DNA of 64,000 nucleotides from Methylocystaceae bacterium (GCA_013373205.1 JABXIG010000003.1:62001-126000); one strand, 5' to 3'; counted from the first letter of the stretch, positions 8,746 through 18,878 are shown. Made by a program: numbers and translations. The notes: generated from the sequence alone by a model not told the origin.

Positions 8746-10446
8746 CTAGCCCACATTGCGAATATTATTCAAGAAACCGTCGACTTCCTGATTGAGCAAG
8801 TCTGTCGGCTGTTTTAAATCTTCTGCTGCCCAAGTGACCTGAATAGCCGTGTTGTGGGATTTTGCCGCATTGCGCGTCATGGCGACAATTCGATCGGCAA
8901 CGGCTTGCGCATCACGGCTGACGTTCTGCACATTGGCTGCAATTTCGCTGGTGGTAGCGTTTTGTTGTTCTACGCTGGAGGCAATGCTGGACGCGATTTC
9001 ATCGATTTGATGAATGGTGTTGCTGATATCGGCAATTGCATCCACAGCTTCGCCTGTTGCCCCTTGAATTTGTGAAATCTGTAAGGCGATTTCGTCCGTG
9101 GCCTTGGCTGTCTGGTTCGCCAGATTTTTAACTTCGGATGCCACAACCGCAAACCCCTTGCCTGCATCGCCTGCACGTGCGGCTTCAATCGTGGCGTTAA
9201 GCGCGAGAAGATTGGTCTGTTCGGCAATGTCAGTGATTAATTTAACAACTTCACCAATACGCTGGGCGGCTTCGGCCAGACCGTTGATTTTAACGTTAGC
9301 CGCATCTGCTTTCAGTACCGCCTGATTGGCAATGTCTGTAGAGAGGGTGACTTGTTGTCCAATTTCTGCAATGGCCTGTGACAGTTCGTGTGTGGCGGCT
9401 GCCACTGTATCGGCATTGGTGGTTGTGCGTTCAGATGCTTCAGCCACCTCCATAGACTGACTGGTATCGTTTGCAGAACCTTCTGACCCGCTGGAATTAG
9501 CGACAGACAGGATATCGCCCGTCTTTTCGCCCAAGCTGTTGATGACGCTGGAAACAGAACTTTCCAGCTGGTTCGCCAGATCCATCATTGTTTGGCGGTT
9601 GGCTTCTTCCTGTTGTTTGCGCGTGGCTTCCTGATTGCTGCGCATGGTGTCCATTTCCGCCAAATTGTCTTTAAAGACGGACAGGGCACGGGCCATTTCA
9701 CCGACTTCATCACGGCGACCTTCTGCCGGGATTGTGACGTCCAAATCACCATCGGCCAAAGCGCGCATAGCCCTTGTCATGTGGCGTACCGGACGGGAAA
9801 TACTCGTCGCAACCATCAGCGCGATGATAAAGGCACCGATCAGGACAGCCACAACAATGGTGCCATTCACAGAGACCGTATTATCAATGGCTTTCATCGC
9901 CATGGTAAAGTTATCGTTGGCAGAAGCTTTCCAATTGACCACTTGTTTTCCGATGGCGCTATTGAGCTGCACAAACAAATCATCAACTTCAAACATGAAG
10001 ATCGCGGCCATGGACGCATCTTCTTGGGCAGCGTCCAGCACATCCTGTGCGGATTTAACATAAATGCCAGACAATTCCACCAGTTTATCAACGGCCTTTT
10101 TTTCTTCTGTATCAAAACGGTAGCGTTCGGTGAAATTTTTAAGCTGGCTGTTGAGTGCTACAATTTGCTTGGCGATGGTTTCACGCTGTTCCGTCTGGGT
10201 GGCTTCTTCGCTCAATCCGGTACTGGCCCAAGCGATCATACGCAACATACCACCATTAATTTCGCTTAGGTTTTGGCGAAAGTCGATGGCTGCGATGACT
10301 TTGGCTGTGTTGCGGTTAAACAGTTCATCCATTGTGGTGCGGATGGTCTGAATGCCGTTATAGGACAACCAGGATAAAAAGATCAGAGCAATGGTGAAAA
10401 TAACAGGAGAAACGAGAAGTTTCTTCGTAATGCTCCAGTTTTTCAT
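8746..10446 (-). CDS. Methyl-accepting chemotaxis protein
   Basis: This membrane chemoreceptor has 566 residues. A short cytoplasmic start leads to TM1 (about 10-30), a periplasmic helical sensor (about 35-180), TM2 (about 190-212), a HAMP domain (SISRPVRHMTRAMRALADGD) and a long coiled-coil signalling domain. The signalling tip is recognisable: IAEQTNLLALNATIEAARAG, then GKGFAVVASEVKNLA. No C-terminal CheR-docking pentapeptide is present. I moved the start to ATG 10446, which has GGGGAGG nine bases upstream; the longer frame would begin with TTG. The sensor resembles small four-helix types, so the ligand cannot be told. It probably signals through the CheA encoded at 51767. Confidence 0.93.
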   Translation of the reverse strand: MKNWSITKKLLVSPVIFTIALIFLSWLSYNGIQTIRTTMDELFNRNTAKVIAAIDFRQNLSEINGGMLRMIAWASTGLSEEATQTEQRETIAKQIVALNSQLKNFTERYRFDTEEKKAVDKLVELSGIYVKSAQDVLDAAQEDASMAAIFMFEVDDLFVQLNSAIGKQVVNWKASANDNFTMAMKAIDNTVSVNGTIVVAVLIGAFIIALMVATSISRPVRHMTRAMRALADGDLDVTIPAEGRRDEVGEMARALSVFKDNLAEMDTMRSNQEATRKQQEEANRQTMMDLANQLESSVSSVINSLGEKTGDILSVANSSGSEGSANDTSQSMEVAEASERTTTNADTVAAATHELSQAIAEIGQQVTLSTDIANQAVLKADAANVKINGLAEAAQRIGEVVKLITDIAEQTNLLALNATIEAARAGDAGKGFAVVASEVKNLANQTAKATDEIALQISQIQGATGEAVDAIADISNTIHQIDEIASSIASSVEQQNATTSEIAANVQNVSRDAQAVADRIVAMTRNAAKSHNTAIQVTWAAEDLKQPTDLLNQEVDGFLNNIRNVG

Positions 10447-10644
10447 GATGCGTGGCCTCCCCAACAGGTAGAATAATGTTAGTTTTACTTGTAAAATAAA
10501 GCTTGTTTAGAACAGCTACAAGAAGTGCATTGTAATGAATTGTAAGGGCTATATATAATGTGGAAATTTTTCGCAGTTTAATTGACATTGTGGGCAACTC
10601 ATCCTAGTTTGCCGTGTTTTTTATTTTCATCAGATACGCATAAG

Positions 10645-12291
10645 ATGACCGAGCCCCTCACACTTGCCCTTGCCCAATTAAACCCGACAGTCGGTGCCAT
10701 CCATCACAATATGGCCCTGCTGCGTGATGCTTATGATAAAGCCGTTGATCGGGGCGCAGACCTTTTGGTGACCAGCGAATTGCTAAGTACGGGATATCCC
10801 CCCGAAGATCTGGTGTTGAAACCAGCTTTTCAAGACGGGGTCGAAAAGGCGGTGGTTGACTTTATCGAAACCACCAAGGGGAAGGAAGTCGGTGTTCTTT
10901 TGGGTACCCCATGGCAGGTTGATGGTAAGCTTTATAACGCGGCACTGTTGATCCATGACGGCAAGATTGACGACATTGTCCTGAAACGTCATTTGCCCAA
11001 TTATGGGGTGTTCGATGAAATGCGTGTATTTAGTGCAGGTCAAACAAGCCATGTGCTCAGTTTTAAAGGTCACCGCTTGGGCGTGATGATCTGTGAAGAC
11101 ATGTGGTTCGAAGATGTGGCGGCTGATCTGAAACTGCAAAAGGCGGAAAGTCTGATCGTTTTAAACGGATCACCGTTTGAAGCTGATAAACCTTCTGTGC
11201 GCTATGACCTGGCGCGCGAACGTGTGGCCGAAACGGGTGTGCCGCTTGTGTATGTCAATCAGGTCGGGGGTCAGGATGAACTAGTCTTTGATGGTGCCTC
11301 TTTTGTTTTGAATGCAAAAGGTGACTGCGTTTGTCGTCTGAAACATTGGGTGGAAGAACTCGCTTTTGTAAACCTCGCAGATGATTGCCTGAAGGGGCCG
11401 AAAGAAGCGGATAGTCAAGGGCTGGAAGCGATTTATCAGGCGATGGTGTTGGGCTTGCGCGATTATGTGAATAAAAACGGTTTTCCCGGTGTGGTTCTTG
11501 GGTTATCCGGTGGGATCGATAGTGCCTTGTCCGCAGCGGTCGCCGTTGATGCACTTGGGCCGGATCGGGTGCATTGTGTGATGATGCCGTCGCCTTTCAC
11601 GTCACAGGATAGTCTGGATGATGGCAAAGGCTGTGCAGATTATCTTGGTGTAAAGTACGATACGGTCTCGATTGAACCTGTGATGGGTGCTTATGATCAA
11701 ATGCTATCGCCCTTATTTGCCGGACGTGAGGCGGATATTACCGAAGAAAATATTCAGTCACGCGCGCGCGGACTTTTGTTGATGGCGCTGTCTAATAAAT
11801 TTGGTCATATGCTGTTGACCACGGGTAACAAATCGGAGATGTCGGTCGGTTATGCCACCATTTATGGCGATATGTGCGGCGGCTATTCTGTGTTAAAAGA
11901 CGTTTATAAAATGACCGTCTTTGCCTTATGTAAATGGCGCAACGAGTTTAAGCCCGAAGGGGGGCTGGGGCCGACGGGGCCCGTGATGCCTGAAAATGTC
12001 ATTGCTAAGCCACCTTCAGCCGAGCTGCGCCCGGACCAAAAAGACGAAGACAGCCTGCCACCTTATGACATTCTGGATGACATTTTAGAATGTCTGGTGG
12101 AGAAAGAATATTCACTGGACGATGTTGTGGCTTGCGGTCATGACGCACAGGTGGTACGACGCATCTGGCGATTGCTGGATCGTGCTGAATATAAGCGTCG
12201 ACAAGCACCGCCGGGTGTTAAATTAACCTCGCGTGCCTTTGGCCGTGATCGCCGTTATCCTCTAACCAATGGTTTTACGAGTCTGATATGA
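10645..12291 (+). CDS. nadE: Glutamine-dependent NAD+ synthetase
   Basis: NadE makes NAD+ from deamido-NAD+, ATP and glutamine, the last step of NAD biosynthesis. The 548-residue product fuses a nitrilase-fold glutaminase domain (about 1-255) to a PP-loop synthetase domain (about 270-548). The glutaminase triad is visible as E45 (TSELLSTGYP), K114 (LKRHLPNYGVF) and C150 (VMICEDMW). The synthetase ATP loop is LSGGIDSAL, followed by TTGNKSEMSVGY. ATG 10645 gives the usual N-terminus; an in-frame extension from 10582 lacks family resemblance. Its stop overlaps the gltX start (ATGA), so the two are translationally coupled. Confidence 0.95.
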   Translation: MTEPLTLALAQLNPTVGAIHHNMALLRDAYDKAVDRGADLLVTSELLSTGYPPEDLVLKPAFQDGVEKAVVDFIETTKGKEVGVLLGTPWQVDGKLYNAALLIHDGKIDDIVLKRHLPNYGVFDEMRVFSAGQTSHVLSFKGHRLGVMICEDMWFEDVAADLKLQKAESLIVLNGSPFEADKPSVRYDLARERVAETGVPLVYVNQVGGQDELVFDGASFVLNAKGDCVCRLKHWVEELAFVNLADDCLKGPKEADSQGLEAIYQAMVLGLRDYVNKNGFPGVVLGLSGGIDSALSAAVAVDALGPDRVHCVMMPSPFTSQDSLDDGKGCADYLGVKYDTVSIEPVMGAYDQMLSPLFAGREADITEENIQSRARGLLLMALSNKFGHMLLTTGNKSEMSVGYATIYGDMCGGYSVLKDVYKMTVFALCKWRNEFKPEGGLGPTGPVMPENVIAKPPSAELRPDQKDEDSLPPYDILDDILECLVEKEYSLDDVVACGHDAQVVRRIWRLLDRAEYKRRQAPPGVKLTSRAFGRDRRYPLTNGFTSLI

Positions 12292-13622
12292 CCTTAAAAG
12301 TTCGCTTTGCACCTTCACCAACCGGCTTCCTTCATGTGGGGAATGCCCGTATGGCCTTGATTAACTTCCTCTATGCGCGCAGCGCAGGCGGGATCTTTTT
12401 GTTGCGTGTGGATGACACCGACCAAGAACGTTCCAAGCCGGAATATGAACAAGGCATCAAGGATGCGCTCAACTGGCTTGGTCTGAATTGGGATGAAGAA
12501 GAACATCAGTCCGCCCGTATGGATCGGTATGAAGACGTCTTTGAAGATTTGAAATCCAAAGGCTTTGTCTATGATTGTTACGAGACACCGGAAGAACTGG
12601 ATTATATGCGCAAACGTTTACGTTCACGCGGTAAGCCACCGATTTATGACCGTTCTGCCTTGGACTTGTCGGATGCCGATAAGGAAAAGCTGAAAGCAGA
12701 AGGTCGTCAAGCCCACTGGCGTTTCAAACTGCCGGATGATGATATTGAATGGTGTGATCTGGTTCAGGGCGACAAAAAATTCGTGGCTGCCAACCTTGCT
12801 GACCCGGTGATCCGTCGTGCCGATGGGACATTCTTGTATATGATGCCGTCAGCTATTGACGATATCGATCTAGCTGTCACCCACGTTTTGCGTGGTGAAG
12901 ACCATGTTTCGAACACCGCTGTTCAAATCGCCATGTTCAAGGTACTGAATGATGGCAAGTTCCCGGAGTTTGCCCATTTGCCGCTTCTGTCCGGTACGGA
13001 AGGGGAAAAACTCTCCAAACGGATTGGTTCACTGTCCTTGGCCGATTTGCAGGAAGATGGTCTGGAAGCCATGGCGATTAACAGCTTGTTGGCCCATTTG
13101 GGGACTTCGGAAAATATTGAAGCGACTGACGATCTGGACGCTTTGGTAAAATCCTTTGATATCGCAAGTTTTGGCCGGGGTACGCCCAAGTTCGATTCCA
13201 AAGAACTGGATCGCCTGAATGCCAAACTGATCCATGATATGGATTGGGCAACAGCGTCGGCCCGTTTGGATATCACAGGGGCGGATGAAGCTTTTTGGGA
13301 GGCTGTACGTCCCAACCTGTCGCGTTTAAAAGATGCGAAAGACTGGGCAGCGATTGTTTATGGGAAAGTCACACCTGTGATTGAAGATGCCGATTTTGCG
13401 GCAAAAGCCATCGAGGTTCTGCCCGAAGGTGACTGGGACCAAGATACGTGGAAAAACTGGACAGGTGCGGTGAAAGAAGCGACAGGTCGCAAGGGCAAAC
13501 AATTGTTCATGCCGTTACGCCAAGCGTTGACAGGGATGGACCACGGGCCGGAACTGAAAGTTCTATTGCCGTTGTTGGGCCGCGAAAAAGTAATTGCACG
13601 CCTGAATGGGCAAGAAGCATAA
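12288..13622 (+). CDS. gltX: Glutamyl-tRNA synthetase
   Basis: This class I aminoacyl-tRNA synthetase charges tRNA with glutamate. The HIGH-type signature appears as PTGFLHVGNARMAL near the N-terminus and the KMSKS loop as KLSKRIG. The 444 residues are slightly shorter than the common 465-480. Alphaproteobacteria often carry two GltX paralogues, one of which may act on tRNA-Gln as well; I cannot tell which this is from sequence alone. The start overlaps the nadE stop by four bases. After its stop comes an 85-base gap with a paired hairpin repeat, then cysS. Confidence 0.93.
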   Translation: MTLKVRFAPSPTGFLHVGNARMALINFLYARSAGGIFLLRVDDTDQERSKPEYEQGIKDALNWLGLNWDEEEHQSARMDRYEDVFEDLKSKGFVYDCYETPEELDYMRKRLRSRGKPPIYDRSALDLSDADKEKLKAEGRQAHWRFKLPDDDIEWCDLVQGDKKFVAANLADPVIRRADGTFLYMMPSAIDDIDLAVTHVLRGEDHVSNTAVQIAMFKVLNDGKFPEFAHLPLLSGTEGEKLSKRIGSLSLADLQEDGLEAMAINSLLAHLGTSENIEATDDLDALVKSFDIASFGRGTPKFDSKELDRLNAKLIHDMDWATASARLDITGADEAFWEAVRPNLSRLKDAKDWAAIVYGKVTPVIEDADFAAKAIEVLPEGDWDQDTWKNWTGAVKEATGRKGKQLFMPLRQALTGMDHGPELKVLLPLLGREKVIARLNGQEA

Positions 13623-13633
13623 TACAACATTGT

Positions 13634-13687
13634 GTCCTCGCGAAAGCGGGGACCTTTCATTCGCCAAATTCCTGCTTAGCGCAGGAA
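13634..13687. repeat. Paired extragenic palindrome (REP-like)
   Basis: Two hairpins stand 15 bases apart between gltX and cysS. The first (13634-13653) has an 8-bp stem GTCCTCGC/GCGGGGAC closed by a GAAA tetraloop, with one G-T pair. The second (13669-13687) has a perfect 7-bp stem TTCCTGC/GCAGGAA with a five-base loop. Related hairpins occur at 8656-8726 and 37260-37310. Confidence 0.75.
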
Positions 13688-13707
13688 AACAGACTTGGTA
13701 AGAAGAT

Positions 13708-15078
13708 ATGACACTACACATCTACAACACACTGACACGCGAAAAAGAGGTTTTTAAACCGATCAATCCTGAAAATGTGGGCATGTATGTCTGTGGACCG
13801 ACGGTCTATGATTTTGCCCATATCGGTAATGCGCGTCCGGTTATTGTGTTTGATGTACTTTATCGTTTGTTAAAAACGCTTTACCCCAAAGTCACCTATG
13901 TGCGCAACATCACCGATGTGGATGACAAGATCAACGCCAAGGCCCGTGAAACGGGTGAAGATATCCGCACCATTACCGAACGTACAGCGGCCATGTTTCA
14001 TCAGGATATGGCAGCATTGAATGCAGGTAACCCGGATATCGAACCGCGTGCAACCGAACATATTGCCGAAATGATTGATATGATTGAGCGGCTGATCGAA
14101 AATGGCAATGCTTATGAAGCTGACGGCCATGTGTTATTTAACGTACCAAGCATGCCAAATTACGGCGCACTATCACGTCGTAATATGGATGATATGATTG
14201 CAGGTGCACGGGTTGAGGTGGCGTCTTACAAGAAAGACCCGGCAGATTTCGTTCTGTGGAAGCCATCGGATGAAGATACGCCGGGTTGGGACAGCCCGTG
14301 GGGCCGGGGTCGTCCGGGTTGGCATATCGAATGTTCAGCAATGAGCCGGAAATATCTTGGCGATACATTTGACATTCACGGCGGCGGACATGATCTGGTC
14401 TTTCCGCACCATGAAAACGAAATTGCCCAGAGCTGCTGCGCAAACAAGACCGATAAATACGCCACATATTGGATGCACAACGGGCATCTGATGGTGGAAG
14501 GTGAAAAAATGTCCAAGTCTTTGGGCAATTTCTTCACGGTCCATGAGTTGCTGGAAGAAGTGCCGGGCGAAGCATTGCGTTTCTATATGTTATCCGCGCA
14601 ATATCGCTCTCCTTTCGATTTTACCAAAGAAGGGGTGCGTGAAGCCAAGGCAACATTAGATCGCTTTTATACAGCGCTGCGTCAGCATGCAGACATTGAA
14701 GCCGATGATGTGGCGGCCCCGGATCATTTTGTTGCTGCTTTGAAGGATGACCTTAATACACCTTTGGCGATTTCGATTCTGCATGAACTTTTGTCAGCCT
14801 TTAACAAAGCGCCGTCACCACAGACGAAGGGGCACTTGCTGGCTTGTGCGGATATTCTGGGTATCTTACAGCAGGATGTGGAAGGCTGGTTTACACAAAA
14901 TACAGCTGCCGATGCAACCGAGGTCGATGCAGATCAAATTATGGGTATGATTGAAGAGCGTAAAAATGCAAAAGCCAACAAGGATTTTGCAACCGCTGAT
15001 AAAATTCGTGATGATTTGGACGCCATGGGCATCGTGTTAGAAGATGGCCCCGGTGGTACAACCTGGAAGCTAAAATAA
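13708..15078 (+). CDS. cysS: Cysteinyl-tRNA synthetase
   Basis: CysS charges tRNA-Cys. The 456-residue product shows [18 protein letters not shown], which combines a zinc-ligand Cys and the HIGH motif, a second zinc region WHIECSAMS and [15 protein letters not shown], and the KMSKS loop as [10 protein letters not shown]. The C-terminal helical domain ends with the family's [21 protein letters not shown]. The length is normal. It follows gltX after a repeat-containing gap, so a common transcript from nadE onward is plausible. Confidence 0.96.
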   Translation: MTLHIYNTLTREKEVFKPINPENVGMYVCGPTVYDFAHIGNARPVIVFDVLYRLLKTLYPKVTYVRNITDVDDKINAKARETGEDIRTITERTAAMFHQDMAALNAGNPDIEPRATEHIAEMIDMIERLIENGNAYEADGHVLFNVPSMPNYGALSRRNMDDMIAGARVEVASYKKDPADFVLWKPSDEDTPGWDSPWGRGRPGWHIECSAMSRKYLGDTFDIHGGGHDLVFPHHENEIAQSCCANKTDKYATYWMHNGHLMVEGEKMSKSLGNFFTVHELLEEVPGEALRFYMLSAQYRSPFDFTKEGVREAKATLDRFYTALRQHADIEADDVAAPDHFVAALKDDLNTPLAISILHELLSAFNKAPSPQTKGHLLACADILGILQQDVEGWFTQNTAADATEVDADQIMGMIEERKNAKANKDFATADKIRDDLDAMGIVLEDGPGGTTWKLK

Positions 15079-15121
15079 AGATTCTTCAGAAGGCGACAAA
15101 GAGCAATTAGAAGTTTGCATC

Positions 15122-15598
15122 TTATTGGATGGTGAGTATCTTCGTGATGCAGTGGCAGAGCTCGCGCAGAATCTTCTTATTCTGGTCGGTAAAGTCATTG
15201 GGAAGTGCCGTCGGGCTGGAAAAATTGAGGGTACCCCTAGTGCCATCAGATAACAGGTATGGCATGCCAATATATGACTCAATAGAAAACTTTTCATAAG
15301 CGGGATGTGTTACCCAGTCGGTCCCGCTGGCTTTGGAAAAAGCAACGATATCGTGGTCTTTGTTGGTTATGTCACAGATGGTTTCTTGAAGATCAAACCG
15401 TGCCCCAACACTAAAAATTCCATCGGGATAGGCATGAATAATAAAATAGCTCTCTTCTTCAATCTTTGATACCAGTCCAAACATGAGGCCAAAATATTCA
15501 CATCCCAGTTGCAGGATGCGAATTATTTTTTCGTCGTTTGCACAGTTGGCTTGGGTAATATTATGAAGTTGTGATTGTACGTCTGTTTCTTTGCTCAT
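15122..15598 (-). CDS. Small GAF-domain protein
   Basis: This 158-residue soluble protein is essentially one GAF-type sensory domain. After about 20 residues it follows the GAF pattern: RILQLGCEYFGLMFGLVSKI, a middle segment DLQETICDITNKDHDIVAF, then YIGMPYLLSDGTRGTLNFSS and a closing helix. No output domain is attached. In family members this fold binds cyclic nucleotides, haem or other small ligands, or simply dimerises. Two or three Cys residues (in ANCANDE, LGCEYFG, LCHC) are present, but I would not infer a metal site. It converges on cysS and probably has its own promoter near 15600-15700. Confidence 0.75.
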   Translation of the reverse strand: MSKETDVQSQLHNITQANCANDEKIIRILQLGCEYFGLMFGLVSKIEEESYFIIHAYPDGIFSVGARFDLQETICDITNKDHDIVAFSKASGTDWVTHPAYEKFSIESYIGMPYLLSDGTRGTLNFSSPTALPNDFTDQNKKILRELCHCITKILTIQ

Positions 15599-15726
15599 AA
15601 CGATCTTCTTATTTTTTGATCCTTAAAGTTGAAGCTTTTTGTATGCAGTGACAAGTGTTTTTATAAAAAAACTCTAAAACGTGTATAATGCAGGCTGGAT
15701 GTATTTTTTGGTATATGAGGGTGGCT

Positions 15727-17271
15727 ATGCGTCAGGTTCTGATTGTTTTGTTGGGTTTTCTATTCGCTCTGATGGGGGTGCCGACTTATGGACAAAGTCA
15801 GCAAGAAGAAGTGACAACGCAATCCAAAAATGACAAGCCTTGGCGTAAAGAATCAAAAGATCCAAAAAAGGAAAAAAAGAAAGCAATCAGCGATATAAAG
15901 AAATTTAAATCCATGGCACGGACCTTATTGGGACAGCCCCATTGGAGTGATCGGTTTATGAATTTACTGGATCAGGAAACGCCTAAAATTGCGCTTCATC
16001 CGTTTAAAGAAGAAGACCTACCGATCAGTCTGTCTGAAGCACAAATCTACGTAGACGGTTTTTTACAGGCCCTGATTCGCGAAGCAGATGGTCGTTATGC
16101 AGTGGTGGGGCGCGAAGAATTAGGGGCGGTGATTTCCGATATTAATGAAATGGGCACGCGCTCGGACAGTCTTAATCCGTTAGGTGATCTGATTGACCGG
16201 GCTCGTTCTGACCTTTTGGCTGTGGGGCATCTTACTTTAAGGGGGGAGGCGATCATCCTGTCTTACAAGATGGTAGAGACTCAAACCGGGCGGATTGTTT
16301 CAACCGTTCAAAAAAGCTTTAAACGTAAAAAAAACGATGAACAGACTGTGGAAGGTGGGTTGTCTGTGAATGGAGCTGCACAAAAAGCAGCGCGCACTTT
16401 AATGCGGGGTTTGCCTTTGGTCCGAAAAGTGATGATCCAGGGGATAACCTATCAATCAAGTGGCGTACATACCAGCTTCGGGCGATATTTCATGGAACTG
16501 TTGAGTGACCATTTGCGTTGGGAAGCGGCAAGTGGTCCGCGCAATATCAATGATCTGGACATAAGTGATTTTATCATTGAAGAAGATCGTTTCCGTGGAC
16601 TGAAACTGGCAAAAGGTGTTTCTGTGGAAGGGGAAGTCTTAGGCGACGATCCCGGCAATTATATCGTCCGAGGTAGTTACTGGGTATTTGAAAACCATGT
16701 AGATGTTCGTTTGCAACTGGTGAATAAAACCGGACGGTCTTTATCCTGGCGCGGACGGATTGTGAAAAGTGAAATCCCGCCCCGTCTGGCCCTGACCCCG
16801 CCCAAAACGCCGATTGAGGCCGTTGATAAAAATCCGCTGGGACCGATTGACCTTTATGTCTCCAGCAATAAAGGCCAGACCCCATTATTCAAGATTGGTG
16901 AAGAGATGGTCTTGGTGACCAAAGTCGCGCAAGATGCTTATTTATCTTGTTATTATATTCAGGCAGATGGTGCGATTTTTCGCATTTTTCCGAATAAGTT
17001 TATCAGTAGTTCAAAAGTCGTTGGTGGTTTTACCCAGCATATTCCGGCACGCGCCATGCCGTTTTCTTTTGAATTTTCGCCACCCAAAGGGGTAGAGGCT
17101 GTGAAATGCTATGCCACTGACCGTGATGTTTTGTCAGAAGTGAAACGGCAAACTGGAAAGGCTGCGTTTGTGCCGCTCCCGTTAGAAAATGAACGGGAAC
17201 TGACAAAAATTTATCGCAGCCTTTCAAATGTTGTGCTCAGCGAAGCCTCGCTGATTGTGACAGTGCAGTAA
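15727..17271 (+). CDS. Secreted protein with CsgG/FlgO-like middle and C-terminal DUF4384
   Basis: This exported protein has 514 residues. The N-terminus is a signal peptide (MRQVLIVLLGFLFALMG, cut near TYGQ). A strongly Lys-rich stretch (about 35-60, DPKKEKKKAISDIKK) follows, then a region resembling CsgG/FlgO-type domains (about 105-225, ending LSYKMVETQTGRIV) and a C-terminal DUF4384-type domain (about 385-480), recognised by EMVLVTKVAQDAYLSCYYI and GAIFRIFPNKF. The start at ATG 15727 is supported by TGAGG six bases upstream; upstream in-frame codons would spoil the signal peptide. It abuts apt tail to tail with no gap. It could belong to an envelope or surface-structure assembly system; the function is unknown. 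Confidence 0.75.
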   Translation: MRQVLIVLLGFLFALMGVPTYGQSQQEEVTTQSKNDKPWRKESKDPKKEKKKAISDIKKFKSMARTLLGQPHWSDRFMNLLDQETPKIALHPFKEEDLPISLSEAQIYVDGFLQALIREADGRYAVVGREELGAVISDINEMGTRSDSLNPLGDLIDRARSDLLAVGHLTLRGEAIILSYKMVETQTGRIVSTVQKSFKRKKNDEQTVEGGLSVNGAAQKAARTLMRGLPLVRKVMIQGITYQSSGVHTSFGRYFMELLSDHLRWEAASGPRNINDLDISDFIIEEDRFRGLKLAKGVSVEGEVLGDDPGNYIVRGSYWVFENHVDVRLQLVNKTGRSLSWRGRIVKSEIPPRLALTPPKTPIEAVDKNPLGPIDLYVSSNKGQTPLFKIGEEMVLVTKVAQDAYLSCYYIQADGAIFRIFPNKFISSSKVVGGFTQHIPARAMPFSFEFSPPKGVEAVKCYATDRDVLSEVKRQTGKAAFVPLPLENERELTKIYRSLSNVVLSEASLIVTVQ

Positions 17272-17790
17272 TTAGTCGTCGTAAGAAACAAGCGCATCAA
17301 ATGGAATATCGCCCAGTTTCTTACGCCCCTCTAAGAACGTTAACTCGATCATGCAAGCCGTGCCGACAACTTCAGCACCTGCATCTTGAAACAGTTTGAC
17401 CGCAGCTTCCAGTGTGCCACCCGTTGCAAGAAGGTCATCCAGAATGACGACGCGTTGACCGGGCTGGACACAGTCTTTCTGGATTTCAACCGCGTTTGAT
17501 CCATATTCCAGATCATATTCATAGCTTATAGTTTCACCGGGCAATTTGCCTTTTTTGCGCACCATGGTAAATCCCATACCGAGCTTTAGAGCCAGCGGAG
17601 CAGCGACCAAGAATCCTCGCGCATCCAGCCCAGCCAGAATGTCAGGTTGGTGGCGGCTGACGATTTTAGCCATACGGCCCATCGCGACTTGCCAGGCATC
17701 AGGATGTGCGAGCAGAGTTGAGATGTCATAAAATAAAATGCCCGGTTTCGGAAAATCGGGAATGCCGCGAATATGGTCTTTCAAATCCAT
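17272..17790 (-). CDS. apt: Adenine phosphoribosyltransferase
   Basis: Apt salvages adenine with PRPP to form AMP. The 172-residue product has the normal length. It shows the type I phosphoribosyltransferase PRPP motif [17 protein letters not shown], the N-terminal [20 protein letters not shown] signature of Apt and the [16 protein letters not shown] loop. GAGGG lies eight bases upstream of the ATG. It is divergent from the rpiR-type regulator and convergent with the DUF4384 gene. Confidence 0.96.
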   Translation of the reverse strand: MDLKDHIRGIPDFPKPGILFYDISTLLAHPDAWQVAMGRMAKIVSRHQPDILAGLDARGFLVAAPLALKLGMGFTMVRKKGKLPGETISYEYDLEYGSNAVEIQKDCVQPGQRVVILDDLLATGGTLEAAVKLFQDAGAEVVGTACMIELTFLEGRKKLGDIPFDALVSYDD

Positions 17791-17873
17791 GTTGATACCC
17801 TCGTTGTTTGGAAAAGTTGCCTCATCATAAGCATAGGATTTATGGGAGGGAAGGGGATTTTTAAAAGATAAAA

Positions 17874-17921
17874 ACGAAACACTTGTTTCTAGTTGTGGTG
17901 AAATTGAAACAGTTGTTGCAA
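17874..17921. promoter_or_regulatory. Two palindromic operator-like sites upstream of the RpiR gene
   Basis: Two copies of the pattern TTGNAACANNTGTTNCAA occur 30 bases apart. Site 1 (17874-17891) contains GAAACACTTGTTTC, matching the inner positions. Site 2 (17904-17921) is TTGAAACAGTTGTTGCAA, matching every fixed position. The same pair recurs upstream of the TAXI transporter gene at 21071-21119. I infer binding sites for the RpiR-type regulator encoded at 17970. Confidence 0.65.
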
Positions 17922-17969
17922 TCCTTATGTTTTTATGACTAGTATCTTTGACCTAGATTGGGGGATTGA

Positions 17970-18872
17970 ATGGATTTTGAACTTTTAAAAGCCCGTATGT
18001 CGGATCATTTTTCGCAAATGAGCCCGCAAGTCCAAAGCGCAGCCCGTTTCGTTTTAAATAATACGGATGATGTCGCGCTTTTATCTATGCGTCAATTGGC
18101 AAAAGCAGCCAATGTGCACCCCACAACGATGGTACGTTTGGCTCAGGCTCTTGGATTTGAAGGGTTTAATGACTTAAAGACCGTCTTTCAGACCCGCATG
18201 CGTGCGGCTCCCGATGATCTGGTGGGGCGTGCGCGCGGGCTTCAAGGGCAAAAGGGCAGTACAGCAGCCTTGTTGGAAGAAATTGAACAAAACGCCCATA
18301 GCAATATTTATCAAAGCCTCCATGGCTGTGGACCGGAGCGCCTAGAACAGGCAGCAGAATTTTTACTTTCAGCCAAGCGTGTGTTTGTTATGGGGTTGCG
18401 TATCTCGTATCCCGTTGCTTTTTCATTTTTTTATGCTTACAGCATGTTTAGATCCAATGCTCGTTTGGTGGATGGCCGTGCTGGTACCGTAGCTGATGTT
18501 CTGCGTGGTATAGGTGAAGGCGATGTGTTGCTGGCGATGTCAGTCTCCCCCTTTAGTCGGGAAACAGTGCGCGCGGTGACCTATGCGCGCAATCGTGGGG
18601 CGGGGATTTTAACCATATCGGATAGCGAGATTACGCCAATGGACGGGGAAGGCACAGCATCCCTTGTTGCGCGCAATGAATCGATGACATTCTTTCCGTC
18701 CATGACAGCCAATATGGCGCTGGCAGAAAGTTTGATTGCCATTATGATTTCAAAAGGTGGTGAAGACCTGTTGAAAGAGGTGGCGCAAAGCAAGGCACAG
18801 CTGGATGAGTTTGATGCCTATTGGGAAGTGCAAGCTTCCAAACCCCCCAGTTTTAAATCTGATAAGGAATAA
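17970..18872 (+). CDS. MurR/RpiR-family transcriptional regulator
   Basis: This is a 300-residue DNA-binding regulator. The N-terminal helix-turn-helix of RpiR type spans about 1-80 (MRQLAKAANVHPTTMVRLAQ is the recognition region). A SIS domain follows (about 125-260, with KRVFVMGLRISYPVAF and GDVLLAMSVSPFSRET). SIS domains in this family usually bind phosphosugars, but many RpiR proteins control amino acid or organic acid use. Here the downstream aminotransferase and BKACE genes argue for an acid ligand. The next gene starts six bases after its stop, so it heads the operon and probably regulates itself through the sites at 17874-17921. Confidence 0.9.
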   Translation: MDFELLKARMSDHFSQMSPQVQSAARFVLNNTDDVALLSMRQLAKAANVHPTTMVRLAQALGFEGFNDLKTVFQTRMRAAPDDLVGRARGLQGQKGSTAALLEEIEQNAHSNIYQSLHGCGPERLEQAAEFLLSAKRVFVMGLRISYPVAFSFFYAYSMFRSNARLVDGRAGTVADVLRGIGEGDVLLAMSVSPFSRETVRAVTYARNRGAGILTISDSEITPMDGEGTASLVARNESMTFFPSMTANMALAESLIAIMISKGGEDLLKEVAQSKAQLDEFDAYWEVQASKPPSFKSDKE

Positions 18873-18878
18873 CAGATT

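Noticed and set aside
9592-10269. Open frame opposite the chemoreceptor (225 codons)
   Set aside because: Low-complexity His/Gly/Asp composition and no ribosome site; the receptor on the minus strand is certain.
10582-10644. In-frame N-terminal extension of nadE
   Set aside because: The added 21 residues are unlike the family N-terminus, and the ATG at 10645 aligns with the normal start.
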